IMG/VR virus record: IMGVR_UViG_3300034062_007170
Span: 1-33,920 of that record
Origin: a virus
Reading direction: 5' to 3' (one strand)
DNA: 33,920 bases
Shown: positions 6,498-13,266 of the stretch, piece after piece
How the letters are laid out: each line of letters opens with the position of its first letter
Numbering within the stretch: position 1 is the stretch's first letter
The notes under the pieces: generated by a model
What the model was told of the DNA's origin: nothing
Databases searched by the model: none
Seen by the model: the letters and a program-made list of their open reading frames with translations, nothing else
Made by a program: the position numbers and the translations under genes

Positions 6498-6956
6498 ATG
6501 ACCACATTGGTAGAGCAGGTTCGAGACCTGTTCATTACGATTGGCGCAGAGAGGGGCGACGAGAACAACAAACTCGGCAAAGCCCTTTTCTACTCAATCA
6601 AGAAAGACGGAACATACAGACTGGTTGCCGCCGCTGGAGATGTTTACGAAGGATTGGAAAATCTTCCGTTACACGTTTCATTGTCGGACACCGATGCGGC
6701 GATTGCCGTTGAGACAACTGGCTGGTGTGCGCCGATTGACAACAGCAAATCAGACGATGACCAAATCTTGCCTTCTGAACACCCTGAGCGTCGTCGTGTT
6801 CGTCTGATGTCACTCGTAACTCGCACTTACAAGAGTGCTAGTGCGATGGGCTTCGCAGATGAGGACGAAGTCATTACAGATGATGGTTCAGCTCGTGGAA
6901 CGCTCGCAGAAGCGTTGCTTGACACGATGAAAGTGCTGGTCAGCAAGACCAACTAG
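6498..6956 (+). CDS. Hypothetical cassette protein
   Basis: 152 aa, starting MTTLVEQVRDLFITIGAERG. The start is set by GGGGGA upstream; the longer frame to 6444 lies in the promoter. The protein has a beta-rich centre and a segment EHPERRRVRLMSLVTRTY. It faintly resembles the 194-aa protein at 8684 in layout (an acidic N-terminal helix, then a GVxxDG-type sheet), but this is weak. Flanked by its own promoter and terminator. Confidence 0.75.
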   Translation: MTTLVEQVRDLFITIGAERGDENNKLGKALFYSIKKDGTYRLVAAAGDVYEGLENLPLHVSLSDTDAAIAVETTGWCAPIDNSKSDDDQILPSEHPERRRVRLMSLVTRTYKSASAMGFADEDEVITDDGSARGTLAEALLDTMKVLVSKTN

Positions 6957-6981
6957 CCGCACAACTGAACGGCTTCAGAAA

Positions 6982-7012
6982 GACCCCTTGCCTTCGGGCA
7001 GGGGGTTTTTTT
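6982..7012 (+). terminator. Rho-independent terminator
   Basis: CCCCTTGCC and GGCAGGGGG arms around a TTCG loop, followed by seven T. Confidence 0.9.
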
Positions 7013-7028
7013 GTGTACCCACTCAGGT

Positions 7029-7080
7029 CTTCCGCCACCGTTACAACAAGACGCTTCGCGTCCGGGAATAGCCCCGTTGG
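7029..7080 (+). repeat. Interspersed repeat copy 5
   Basis: CTTCCGCCACCGTTACAACA, then hairpin GACGC-TTC-GCGTC, then CCGGGAATAGCCCCGTT. The most complete copy, between a terminator and a promoter. Confidence 0.85.
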
Positions 7081-7171
7081 GTTCTGTTCTAGCAGCTGCA
7101 TTCGATGCCGGGTCAAACCGGCCACGTATTTGCCGGCCTCAAAACTTTTTCAGATTTCTTGTGATTTGTAC

Positions 7172-7200
7172 TTGACAAGCACACGGCCACTATGTACACT
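7172..7200 (+). promoter_or_regulatory. Promoter for the 7232 gene
   Basis: Consensus TTGACA, 17-base spacer, TACACT. Confidence 0.8.
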
Positions 7201-7231
7201 AAACGGCACACACCTAGAGAAGGGAAAAACA

Positions 7232-7750
7232 ATGGGAATGGATGTGCTGGGAGTAAATCCCAAAAATGAAAAAGGGTCGTACTTCAGGAACAATGTCTGG
7301 TGGTGGAGGCCGCTTGCTGACTTCATCTTGGAGAACTACCCAGAGATTGCAGAAAACTGCGAATGCTGGCACACAAACGACGGAGATGGTCTTGACGAAA
7401 GTTTGTCAGCAACTCTCGCAACTCGAATCAAGCAAGACATCGCTCTTGGCTATATAGCAGAGTACGCAAAAACCTACAACGAATGGCGAGCATCGCTTCC
7501 CCGTGAGGCTTGCAACTTGTGTGAATGCACAGGTATTCGCACAGACGAAGTAGGCGTGGAAAACGGTATGCCCGAAAGAGAACTTGACGAAGAAACCAAA
7601 GTTCTTGTGGGACGTTCGCACGGCTTTTGTAATGGTTGCCGAGGCGTGGGCACAAAAGAAAGTTGGCTCGCTGGTTACCCATTTGACGAAGACAATGTTG
7701 CAGAGTTCGCAGAGTTCTTGGAGAACTGCGGCGGATTTCAGATTTGCTAG
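7232..7750 (+). CDS. Conserved phage protein with CxxC zinc ribbon
   Basis: 172 aa, beginning MGMDVLGVNPKNEKGSYFRN and then NVWWWRPLADFI. This opening is one I recognise as widespread in phages of many hosts, without a known function. Two CxxC pairs (CNLCECTG and CNGCRGVG, residues about 92-135) resemble half of a DnaJ-type zinc region. AAGGG lies before the start. It is the first gene of a rightward unit driven by a consensus promoter. Confidence 0.85.
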   Translation: MGMDVLGVNPKNEKGSYFRNNVWWWRPLADFILENYPEIAENCECWHTNDGDGLDESLSATLATRIKQDIALGYIAEYAKTYNEWRASLPREACNLCECTGIRTDEVGVENGMPERELDEETKVLVGRSHGFCNGCRGVGTKESWLAGYPFDEDNVAEFAEFLENCGGFQIC

Positions 7751-7779
7751 TTGTGTTTTCTAAACACGGCTAGTACCAT
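7751..7779 (+). promoter_or_regulatory. Promoter for the XRE gene
   Basis: TTGTGT, 17-base spacer, TACCAT, directly after the preceding stop codon. Confidence 0.5.
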
Positions 7780-7811
7780 AAAAACCCAACCAACATCCCT
7801 AAGGAGGGACG

Positions 7812-8024
7812 ATGAAAACTAGACAAGAAAAACTGGCAACCCGGCTCTACGAATACCGAGTGGAAGCAGGCCTGACCCAACAGCAGGTCGCCGACCTCGC
7901 TGGCATTGACCGAAAGACCGTGAACCGCATTGAGAACAACCGTTTCTCGCCAAGCGTGGACACCATCTTCCGTCTTTGTGTCACGTTCGCAAAGAAGCCA
8001 TCAGACGTGTTTGAGGGGATGTAA
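7812..8024 (+). CDS. XRE-family helix-turn-helix regulator
   Basis: 70 aa, essentially one Cro/C1-type HTH: RLYEYRVEAGLTQQQVADLAG, then IDRKTVNRIENNRFSPSVDTI. Strong AAGGAGG before the ATG. Compact single-domain XRE proteins bind short palindromic operators as dimers. It is a candidate ligand for the 20-bp palindromes in this window, which is inference. It is followed after 2 bases by the 143-aa gene. Confidence 0.9.
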   Translation: MKTRQEKLATRLYEYRVEAGLTQQQVADLAGIDRKTVNRIENNRFSPSVDTIFRLCVTFAKKPSDVFEGM

Positions 8025-8026
8025 AA

Positions 8027-8458
8027 ATGGCTACCCGTTCAATCGTCGCTGAAGTATCGGAAAGCGGCTGGCAAGGCCGTTACGTCCATTGGGACGGGCA
8101 TCCAAAGACAAAGTTAGACCAACTTTTGTTGCTGATTGCCCGTGATGGCCTGCAAACCGTCACTCAAACCATCATCCACGACAACTACTCGTGGTCTTCT
8201 ATTGACCCTTTCTCGAAGGCAGAGGAAGACAGCCAATGGAAGTTCGTAGAGGGTTACGGGTACGCACATAACGACATTGAAGAACCACGCCGATATATGT
8301 TCACGGAAGCAGACACGGACTTTGCTTGGGCGGAGTATCTGTATGTTCTTGGTGTGCGCGGCATTCAAGTTTGGACAGCATCAACCGACGTAGATGGCGT
8401 TGAAACTTGGGTCACATCCGAAGACCACTTCCACCCGTACACGGCTGTATTCGCTTAG
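8027..8458 (+). CDS. Conserved hypothetical protein
   Basis: 143 aa, MATRSIVAEVSESGWQGRYV followed by HWDGHPKTKLDQLLLLI. The GRYVHWDGxP opening is shared by a widespread family of small phage and bacterial proteins of unknown role. It is co-transcribed with the XRE regulator (2-base gap) and followed by a strong terminator. Confidence 0.8.
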   Translation: MATRSIVAEVSESGWQGRYVHWDGHPKTKLDQLLLLIARDGLQTVTQTIIHDNYSWSSIDPFSKAEEDSQWKFVEGYGYAHNDIEEPRRYMFTEADTDFAWAEYLYVLGVRGIQVWTASTDVDGVETWVTSEDHFHPYTAVFA

Positions 8459-8473
8459 CCAAACCAAAACATT

Positions 8474-8517
8474 TCCCCTCACCTGCAGTCACGCGCTGCG
8501 GGTGGGGGGATTTTTTT
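8474..8517 (+). terminator. Rho-independent terminator
   Basis: Fourteen-base-pair stem, CCCCTCACCTGCAG with CTGCGGGTGGGGGG, then seven T. Confidence 0.95.
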
Positions 8518-8530
8518 ATTCCCGGACACT

Positions 8531-8583
8531 CATACACCACCGTCGCAACAAGACGAATATGGCCGGGCAATAGCCCCGTACGG
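8531..8583 (+). repeat. Interspersed repeat copy 6
   Basis: CATACACCACCGTCGCAACA, AGACG, then GGGC-AATA-GCCC hairpin and CCGTA. It lies between a terminator and a promoter. Confidence 0.85.
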
Positions 8584-8626
8584 TTTTATGATGTTGTTCT
8601 GGCCTTGATGTATGCACGAGTCGAGC

Positions 8627-8655
8627 TTGACTTTTGGTTTGCTGCCTCTTATACT
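8627..8655 (+). promoter_or_regulatory. Promoter for the 8684 gene
   Basis: TTGACT, 17-base spacer, TATACT. Confidence 0.75.
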
Positions 8656-8683
8656 TGACACACCTACTAGTGAAGGAGAAGTA

Positions 8684-9268
8684 ATGAGTTTCGTAACCGA
8701 AGATATGAAGTCAGCCATTGAGGAGTTGATTGACAGCCTCAAAGAAGCATCGGACAAGTCCGGGCTTGAGGCAATGACACCTGTGGTCATCTTCAAGAAG
8801 AGCGAAGAAGACAAAAAAGCAAATGTCACCATGTTTGATGACAAAGAAGGTGACGAGTTTGAGGAAGCTTTGATTCGAACTTTCTACAAGATTTTTATGC
8901 ACGGCGTAGAGAAGGCTTGTTGGGTCGGAGTGGCGATGGAGGGATACGGCGTCCTCAAAGATGGGGTGCTGATTGAAAAGAGTGCAGAGGAACTCTCAGG
9001 TGATGCGCTTGAAAAGGATTTCAGGTACAACCCGTTCTCCAATGTGACAGAGGCATTCACTATTTTTCTCGCTAACGAAGACAATCAGAGCGAATTCATG
9101 TTTTACCCATACACTCGAGACGATAACGGCAAGCCTGTGCGCGGTGAACCAATCATTCGCAGTATTGACATGGGCGAAGACATCTCAGATGTTGAAAGCA
9201 TGTTGCTCCGGTTTCAAGAAGTGATGAAGTTGTCGCGCGATGGCGAGATTGACTGGGACGCAGACTGA
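8684..9268 (+). CDS. Hypothetical acidic cassette protein
   Basis: 194 aa starting MSFVTEDMKSAIEELIDSLK. The start is set by AAGGAG 6 bases upstream. Highly acidic throughout (EEDKKANVTMFDDKEGDEFEE). No recognised domain. Sits alone between a promoter and the next repeat copy; no clear terminator follows it. Confidence 0.75.
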   Translation: MSFVTEDMKSAIEELIDSLKEASDKSGLEAMTPVVIFKKSEEDKKANVTMFDDKEGDEFEEALIRTFYKIFMHGVEKACWVGVAMEGYGVLKDGVLIEKSAEELSGDALEKDFRYNPFSNVTEAFTIFLANEDNQSEFMFYPYTRDDNGKPVRGEPIIRSIDMGEDISDVESMLLRFQEVMKLSRDGEIDWDAD

Positions 9269-9272
9269 AGCT

Positions 9273-9325
9273 CATCCGCCGCCGTCGCTACAAGACGCTT
9301 TTAGCGCCGGAGGCGGGACTTCTGG
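9273..9325 (+). repeat. Interspersed repeat copy 7
   Basis: CATCCGCCGCCGTCGCTACA, CGCTTTTAGCG hairpin, closing GGCGGGACTTCTGG as in copy 4. Confidence 0.75.
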
Positions 9326-9421
9326 TTTGGATTGAGTTTTCATTGCCGGCCAGCTGCCTGGCTTTCGATTCGACCTGAGGTGGCCGACGCCGGCCAGAGA
9401 CAACGTTCACAATAAAATGAC

Positions 9422-9450
9422 TTGACTTTGGGGCGCGTATGGGTCATACT
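9422..9450 (+). promoter_or_regulatory. Promoter giving a probable leaderless mRNA
   Basis: TTGACT, 17-base spacer, CATACT. The ATG of the 134-aa gene follows 6 bases after the -10. Confidence 0.75.
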
Positions 9451-9456
9451 GTGTGC

Positions 9457-9861
9457 ATGATACCTACACACTATAAAGACATCAGTCAATGGGACGGAGA
9501 GTTGTCAAACTCTTGCGCCTGCAGCAGCTACAACGAGACAACTGGAGAATTCGACAACTCCGACATTTGCCATGGAGATTGTTGGGACGACCAACTGGAA
9601 GTCTTCGGAGAGTCCGTCAAAGAATTCTTCGACGGCAACGAAAACAAAGAATGGCAAGTAGACGGACTCCCATTGTGGGAGCGCAAAGTCTCCGGCCGAT
9701 TCAGTGCAACCAAAGTTTCCGACTTCGTACAGGGAATCACCGTTCGTGGAGATTGGCACTTGTTCTACAAGTTGGATGGCGACACTCTGCGAGTTCGTCT
9801 CTCTCACCACGACGTCCCAACCGGCGGCGTATTCACCGTGAGTTACGCCGAGGAAGAATAA
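9457..9861 (+). CDS. Cys-rich hypothetical protein
   Basis: 134 aa starting MIPTHYKDISQWDGELSNSC. A longer frame from 9439 would begin inside the -10 region, so 9457 is chosen. The N-terminal third has four Cys (NSCACSS, ICHGDCWDD) that could bind metal. The rest is beta-rich (DWHLFYKLDGDTLRVRLSHH). It is followed without a gap by the 66-aa gene. Confidence 0.75.
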   Translation: MIPTHYKDISQWDGELSNSCACSSYNETTGEFDNSDICHGDCWDDQLEVFGESVKEFFDGNENKEWQVDGLPLWERKVSGRFSATKVSDFVQGITVRGDWHLFYKLDGDTLRVRLSHHDVPTGGVFTVSYAEEE

Positions 9862-10062
9862 ATGGACACCTACACACTTACTGCAAGTGATAACGAAGGA
9901 ACAACCGTCATTCGTATCGTCGCAGAGAGCGAAGAAGAAGCAATCTTCGCAGGCATTGCCAAAACCCTTGACCGTGCAATCAAATCAGAGCGATGGGCTA
10001 AAGGCCGGATTACGCTCACCGACAGCAATGGCAAGCTGATTCAGGAAATGTCAGCCAAGTAA
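9862..10062 (+). CDS. Small hypothetical protein
   Basis: 66 aa, beta-alpha-beta pattern: TYTLTASDNEGTTVIRIVAE, a helix EEEAIFAGIAKTLDRAI, then GRITLTDSNGKLI. The ATG follows the previous stop codon directly, with GAGGAAG upstream, so translation is coupled. Function unknown. Confidence 0.75.
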   Translation: MDTYTLTASDNEGTTVIRIVAESEEEAIFAGIAKTLDRAIKSERWAKGRITLTDSNGKLIQEMSAK

Positions 10063-10075
10063 CAAACCAAGTTCG

Positions 10076-10119
10076 AGCCCGGCGTGTCTCTCCCCCGAGA
10101 TGCGCCGGGCTTTTTCTTT
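10076..10119 (+). terminator. Rho-independent terminator
   Basis: AGCCCGGCG and CGCCGGGCT arms followed by TTTTTCTTT. Confidence 0.9.
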
Positions 10120-10123
10120 GTCT

Positions 10124-10173
10124 CATCCGCCACCGCTGCCACAAGACGCTTGCGTCCGGGCGAAAGCCCCGTT
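10124..10173 (+). repeat. Interspersed repeat copy 8
   Basis: CATCCGCCACCGCTGCCACA, hairpin GACG-CTTG-CGTC, hairpin GGGC-GAAA-GCCC, then CCGTT. Here the repeat supplies the -35 (TTGCGT) of the next promoter. Confidence 0.85.
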
Positions 10174-10178
10174 ATATT
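10150..10178 (+). promoter_or_regulatory. Promoter built into repeat copy 8
   Basis: TTGCGT inside the repeat, 17-base spacer, TATATT; ATG follows after 6 bases. Confidence 0.6.
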
Positions 10179-10184
10179 GTTTTC

Positions 10185-10379
10185 ATGAACCTATTCCATT
10201 GCGTGTATTGCGGCGGCCCAGTAGACCCTGAACAATCTGGAACGGCACAGTTGGTGACCGCATGGGTACGACAGGGCAGAACCAGCATTATGCGCATCGC
10301 GGAAAAGCAATACCAGTATGCGCATGCAATCTGTGTTGAAAGCCCACCCAAGGTGGAGCAGACCGAATCGCTGTTCTAG
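10185..10379 (+). CDS. Small zinc-finger protein
   Basis: 64 aa beginning MNLFHCVYCGGPVDPEQSGT. CVYCG and a later HAIC (residues 46-49) make a four-ligand zinc site. The middle is basic (VRQGRTSIMRIAEKQY). It has no Shine-Dalgarno; TATATT ends 6 bases before the ATG. Plausibly a small DNA- or protein-binding factor. Confidence 0.75.
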   Translation: MNLFHCVYCGGPVDPEQSGTAQLVTAWVRQGRTSIMRIAEKQYQYAHAICVESPPKVEQTESLF

Positions 10380-10428
10380 AGAGAGAAAAGAATAAGCAAA
10401 AGTACGGAGGCTGTAAGAAAGCTCACCA

Positions 10429-10668
10429 TTATGACCTCGCCGCAAGAATGCTCAGCTGTTCAATCCCAATTTCTTTTGCGATTTTCCTGAGGTCGTCGTA
10501 AGTGAATTGCCAAGCCTGAAGCTTGTAGTCAAAACGCCGAGCGTTGATGTCCTCATAAAGTTTCATGAGCGCTTTGAACGGCGGTAAACCTTCAGAGAAG
10601 TAGTCGTCGTACAGAATCTCTTTGATGTCGGACTCCGTAAAGTCCCTCGGGTCGCTAAAGTCGCCCAT
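10429..10668 (-). CDS. Hypothetical protein
   Basis: 79 aa beginning MGDFSDPRDFTESDIKEILY. The start is set by AAAGGAGAG upstream; the longer frame to 10803 overlaps the LysM gene and is rejected. Helical, with a FKALMKLYEDI segment. It is the second gene of a two-gene leftward unit. Confidence 0.75.
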   Translation of the reverse strand: MGDFSDPRDFTESDIKEILYDDYFSEGLPPFKALMKLYEDINARRFDYKLQAWQFTYDDLRKIAKEIGIEQLSILAARS

Positions 10669-10678
10669 TATCTCTCCT

Positions 10679-11011
10679 TTATTTGCATTCTTCCATGATT
10701 TGACCGCCGTCTGTCCTGCGTAACTCACAACGGTTATAGGTAGGCAGATAGATGGTGTCGCCAATTGTAAGAGTGGTGCCGTAAAAAGCAACAACTTTGT
10801 CAAGTGCGTTCATGGTGTTTCCGTCACAGTGCGTGCGGGTAATCCAATAAAGAGTGTCTCCCTCTTTGATGGTGAGCGGAGTACCACTGCAGAAGAACTC
10901 GTTGTCCCTCGTGTGCTGTCTGTCTAGATAGGAGAAGCTCAAGAAGCTGCCTACGGTAACCGCAAAGGTTGCAAGGCCGGCCTTGAACGCTCGATAAGAG
11001 TTTTCGTTCAT
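10679..11011 (-). CDS. Membrane-anchored LysM-like protein
   Basis: 110 aa beginning MNENSYRAFKAGLATFAVTV, a basic N-terminus and hydrophobic segment (signal anchor). Then a LysM-like repeat: LTIKEGDTLYWITRTH, MNALDKVVAFYG, TLTIGDTIYLP. LysM domains bind peptidoglycan, so this may be displayed at the host envelope. ATG at 11011 is preferred over the longer frame because TACAGT lies 6 bases upstream. Confidence 0.7.
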   Translation of the reverse strand: MNENSYRAFKAGLATFAVTVGSFLSFSYLDRQHTRDNEFFCSGTPLTIKEGDTLYWITRTHCDGNTMNALDKVVAFYGTTLTIGDTIYLPTYNRCELRRTDGGQIMEECK

Positions 11012-11071
11012 GCATGCACTGTACAGAGCACATCGATGAAAAGCAAATATGCTGCAAATTTTCCTGGCCCT

Positions 11072-11117
11072 CATCCGCCACCGTCAATACAAGATGGTTT
11101 GCCCCAACGGGGCTATA
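11072..11117 (+). repeat. Interspersed repeat copy 9
   Basis: CATCCGCCACCGTCAATACA, then hairpin GCCCC-AAC-GGGGC. It lies between divergent genes. Confidence 0.75.
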
Positions 11118-11373
11118 AAGCTCTGGATGCAGCTGCCTCGAGCCCGGTCAGCGGCAGTTTCGACCCGGCCGGCAGCGCGTTTTGACCCGGCCAGCAGCTG
11201 CCATCGAAGAGAACCAGTCCGGCCAGAGCCCCGTAGCTTTTCAGCTACGAAGGGCGGGGCTCCAGAACGTGCACCAGATTTGAACTGCAGCTTTCCCAGG
11301 GTAGCCATCGACAACGCGCTGCGATTCGTCGAGCTTGCCGGCAAAGCGTGTCAATTCACCTGCTCGATGGTGC
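11118..11373. other. GC-rich intergenic region with imperfect repeats
   Basis: No convincing gene. It contains two imperfect copies of a TTTCGACCCGGCCGGCAGC-like unit (from about 11157 and 11179), GCAGCTGCC palindromes, and a strong hairpin at 11226-11262. Similar GCAGCTGC/CCGG motifs lie after repeat copies 4, 5, 7, 10 and 11. Confidence 0.6.
11226..11262 (+). repeat. Strong two-part hairpin
   Basis: Outer arms GAGCCCC/GGGGCTC, inner arms GTAGCT/AGCTAC around TTTC, with an asymmetric GAAGGGC bulge. Its ends match those of the structure at 12070-12146. Confidence 0.75.
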
Positions 11374-11402
11374 TTGACTTTCTCAAATGTCTCCTGTACC
11401 AT
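11374..11402 (+). promoter_or_regulatory. Promoter for the 11428 gene
   Basis: TTGACT, 17-base spacer, TACCAT. Confidence 0.75.
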
Positions 11403-11427
11403 TCAGGGAATATGAGAGGGGGTGAAA

Positions 11428-11787
11428 ATGAAACTGAAGTTCGGAAGCAGCACCGTAAACATTCTCAGCCTTGAGCGAGAAGGTCGTCATTGCGACATCG
11501 GACAAACGAACGCCCAAGTAGGAAGAATGAATATTCTCGCTATTTCAGGCGGTCGTGTTATCCCACTAAAAAACTCGCACGGCGAAACGGTCGGAGTTGC
11601 CTATCCCGTAGACGCAAGTCGTCGGGTTGAGGTAATCCTTGATTATGACGACACCTACACGGTTAGTCGCATTCGCTACATCACAAAAGGAAGCGAAGCA
11701 AACACCGAAATCGTAGAATATTCTACGTCAGGCATCTACTGCGATTATGTCGGAGAAGTTGCCTACTCGGCTAGTTGCTGGAAGTAA
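11428..11787 (+). CDS. Hypothetical beta-rich protein
   Basis: 119 aa starting MKLKFGSSTVNILSLEREGR. GAGGGGG lies upstream; a GTG two codons earlier is possible. Alternating beta strands (VEVILDYDDTYTVSRIRYI) and a C-terminal Cys pair (YCDYVGEVAYSASCWK). No known family. It has its own promoter and terminator. Confidence 0.75.
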   Translation: MKLKFGSSTVNILSLEREGRHCDIGQTNAQVGRMNILAISGGRVIPLKNSHGETVGVAYPVDASRRVEVILDYDDTYTVSRIRYITKGSEANTEIVEYSTSGIYCDYVGEVAYSASCWK

Positions 11788-11799
11788 ACCCGCAAACAA

Positions 11800-11836
11800 G
11801 ACCCCTAGTCCAACCCCCCGGGCTAGGGGTCTTTTG
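11800..11836 (+). terminator. Rho-independent terminator
   Basis: AAGACCCCTAG and CTAGGGGTCTT arms, then TTTT. Confidence 0.9.
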
Positions 11837-11847
11837 CCGTCCGGGGT

Positions 11848-11907
11848 CATCCGCCACCGTCGCAACAAGATGATTCAACACAAACCAGAAGCCCCGTATG
11901 GGCAAAT
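11848..11907 (+). repeat. Interspersed repeat copy 10
   Basis: CATCCGCCACCGTCGCAACA, AGATG, then AAGCCCCGTATGGGC. Confidence 0.8.
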
Positions 11908-12276
11908 CGACAGCCGCCGGGAGCTTTTCGACAGCCGCCGGGTCGAGCGGCAGCTTGCAACCGGGGCGCCCCAGCTGAAGACGGGACTATTGTCCCCCAA
12001 ACCGGGAGCGCACGAGTGACTGCAGCAGCTTCCGGAAGCTTTCGACCGGGGCGTTCCAGAATAAACCCTAGCCCCGTAGTGTTATTTTACGCACCTGAGC
12101 AATCATCAACATGCCTGCATGGTGGTGATTGCGAAGGGGCGGGGCTTTCAGCTCTAAAGAAGAAGAATCAGTTTAAGCGGCAGCTTTTGCGCGCCATGGA
12201 GCTGCTGCGCGACTTGGAGCTGACAGAATTCTGGTCTCGAGGTCATGGAAGTGTCGAAAGTCATATTCTCTGGTGC
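11908..12276. other. Intergenic region without a recognisable gene
   Basis: About 370 bases. Open frames cross it but look unlike protein. It holds a direct repeat CGACAGCCGCCGGG at about 11909 and 11932, several CCGGGGCG and GCAGCTT motifs, and the nested hairpin at 12070-12146. Confidence 0.55.
12070..12146 (+). repeat. Nested hairpin, possible structured RNA or recombination element
   Basis: Outer arms AGCCCC (12070-12075) and GGGGCT (12141-12146) enclose a hairpin at 12101-12130 whose 13-base arms pair at 12 positions around CCTG. The flanks AGCCCCGTA and CGAAGGGGCGGGGCT repeat those of 11226-11262. Confidence 0.6.
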
Positions 12277-12306
12277 TTGACACCTGCAGTGCTTGTTCTG
12301 TACAGT
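12277..12306 (+). promoter_or_regulatory. Promoter giving a probable leaderless mRNA
   Basis: TTGACA, 18-base spacer, TACAGT; ATG follows 7 bases later. Confidence 0.75.
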
Positions 12307-12313
12307 GCACGCA

Positions 12314-12505
12314 ATGAATCTTTTAGGTGTAGTAACAACAGCAAAATACAGAGGTACCTGCCTGAGGTGTGGCGAAGCAATTGAAAAAGATTTCGGTTGC
12401 GTCACTGTCCCCAGGCAAGGAATGATGCATATTGATGTCTACTGTGAACTTGAAAAAATTCAGAAAGTAAAAAACAATCATCCTTCAAGGAGTAGACGTG
12501 ATTGA
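12314..12505 (+). CDS. Small zinc-finger protein
   Basis: 63 aa beginning MNLLGVVTTAKYRGTCLRCG. CLRCGEAIEKDFGC and a later HIDVYC give a Cys/His zinc site; the C-terminus is basic (NNHPSRSRRD). The upstream ATG at 12293 lies inside the promoter and is rejected. Its last 8 bases overlap the 17-aa gene. Confidence 0.75.
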   Translation: MNLLGVVTTAKYRGTCLRCGEAIEKDFGCVTVPRQGMMHIDVYCELEKIQKVKNNHPSRSRRD

Positions 12506-12551
12506 AATGTTAACCGCACTCGTGTGCATCGCAATTCTGGCCGTGGCCTAG
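12498..12551 (+). CDS. 17-aa hydrophobic micropeptide, copy A
   Basis: GTG start with AAGGAG 6 bases upstream, encoding MIEMLTALVCIAILAVA. It overlaps the preceding zinc-finger gene by 8 bases, a normal coupling for this genome. It is nearly the same design as the 17-aa peptide at 13390, which is the main reason to believe both. Likely inserted in the membrane. Confidence 0.6.
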   Translation: MIEMLTALVCIAILAVA

Positions 12552-12573
12552 GGGAAACCTGCCACAGTCAAAC

Positions 12574-12628
12574 GTTCAAGCCGGCTAGGGTAACCACCCA
12601 CCCTTCGGGAGCTCTGGCCGGCTTTGAA
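12574..12628 (+). terminator. Stem-loop, possible terminator
   Basis: TTCAAGCCGGC and GCCGGCTTTGAA arms (one bulged base) with a CCC-TTC-GGG hairpin in the loop. No long T-run. Confidence 0.45.
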
Positions 12629-12630
12629 TG

Positions 12631-12659
12631 TTGCAATTAATACCTACAACATATAAGGT
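12631..12659 (+). promoter_or_regulatory. Promoter giving a probable leaderless mRNA
   Basis: TTGCAA, 17-base spacer, TAAGGT; ATG follows 6 bases later. Confidence 0.6.
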
Positions 12660-12665
12660 TTAAAC

Positions 12666-12875
12666 ATGACACAAAGAGAAGACTTCATGGACCAATGGTC
12701 CGCAGAGGATTACGAAATCTACGGGCAGTGGATGCGCACAGCGGAAAAACTTCGTCCATCACAAAACATCGTTGATATCCGTCAGTATTCAGCGATGCTG
12801 GAACGTCTCACACTCGTGTGGGAGAAAGAAATCCTCCCAACAAATATTGAGGAGCATCTTGCAGTCAAAAGCTGA
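12666..12875 (+). CDS. Hypothetical helical protein
   Basis: 69 aa beginning MTQREDFMDQWSAEDYEIYG. All-helical pattern, Trp- and Glu-rich; no family recognised. Probably leaderless. It overlaps the next gene by 17 bases. Confidence 0.75.
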   Translation: MTQREDFMDQWSAEDYEIYGQWMRTAEKLRPSQNIVDIRQYSAMLERLTLVWEKEILPTNIEEHLAVKS

Positions 12876-13209
12876 ATGCTCAGCATGCGAAAACACTTTA
12901 GCGCAGGCAATGAACATGCCTGGTTCAGGGTGGAGAGTTGACTGGGGAAACTTCGGTGGCTACGACATGTTTGATGATGTCATTGACGACGAAGAAGGGA
13001 CCAGAGTCTGGTACCTGTGTCATGACTGTGTTGTCAAATTTCTGACCCTCTTCCCGAAACTCGGGAAAGATATTCCTCGTGGGGCTCACCCGTCAATCAC
13101 TGATGAACCGTGCTGCGAATGGGCTTGGCGTATGGTCTGGGAAGACGGCGACCAAAGCGGAACCCTGTATCTACCTGAGGATGGGCGCTGGGTTAAGGCG
13201 TCCGGGTAG
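12859..13209 (+). CDS. Zinc-ribbon hypothetical protein
   Basis: About 116 aa from a TTG start with GAGGAG 4 bases upstream; the start is uncertain, since the frame stays open to 12772. CSACENT (near residue 7) and CHDCV (near 59) make a CxxC/CxxC ribbon, with DEPCCEWAW further on. A segment WRVDWGNFGGYDMFDD is notable. Co-transcribed with the 69-aa gene. Confidence 0.65.
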   Translation: MQSKAECSACENTLAQAMNMPGSGWRVDWGNFGGYDMFDDVIDDEEGTRVWYLCHDCVVKFLTLFPKLGKDIPRGAHPSITDEPCCEWAWRMVWEDGDQSGTLYLPEDGRWVKASG

Positions 13210-13211
13210 CT

Positions 13212-13266
13212 CTTCCGCCACCGTAACAACAAGATGAAAACAAACCCAATAGCCCCGTAGGGTTTT
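13212..13266 (+). repeat. Interspersed repeat copy 11
   Basis: CTTCCGCCACCGTAACAACA, AGATG, then AATAGCCCCGTAGGGTTTT. The rightmost copy. Confidence 0.8.

Noticed and set aside
12016-12384. 122-codon plus-strand frame
   Set aside because: It runs through nested hairpins and the promoter of the 12314 gene.
562-13266. CRISPR array interpretation of the repeats
   Set aside because: Copies are 0.7-4 kb apart with genes between them, and spacers of uniform size are absent.
562-13266. Integron attC-site interpretation of the repeats
   Set aside because: No integrase is visible and the paired GTTRRRY/RYYYAAC ends are not consistently present.
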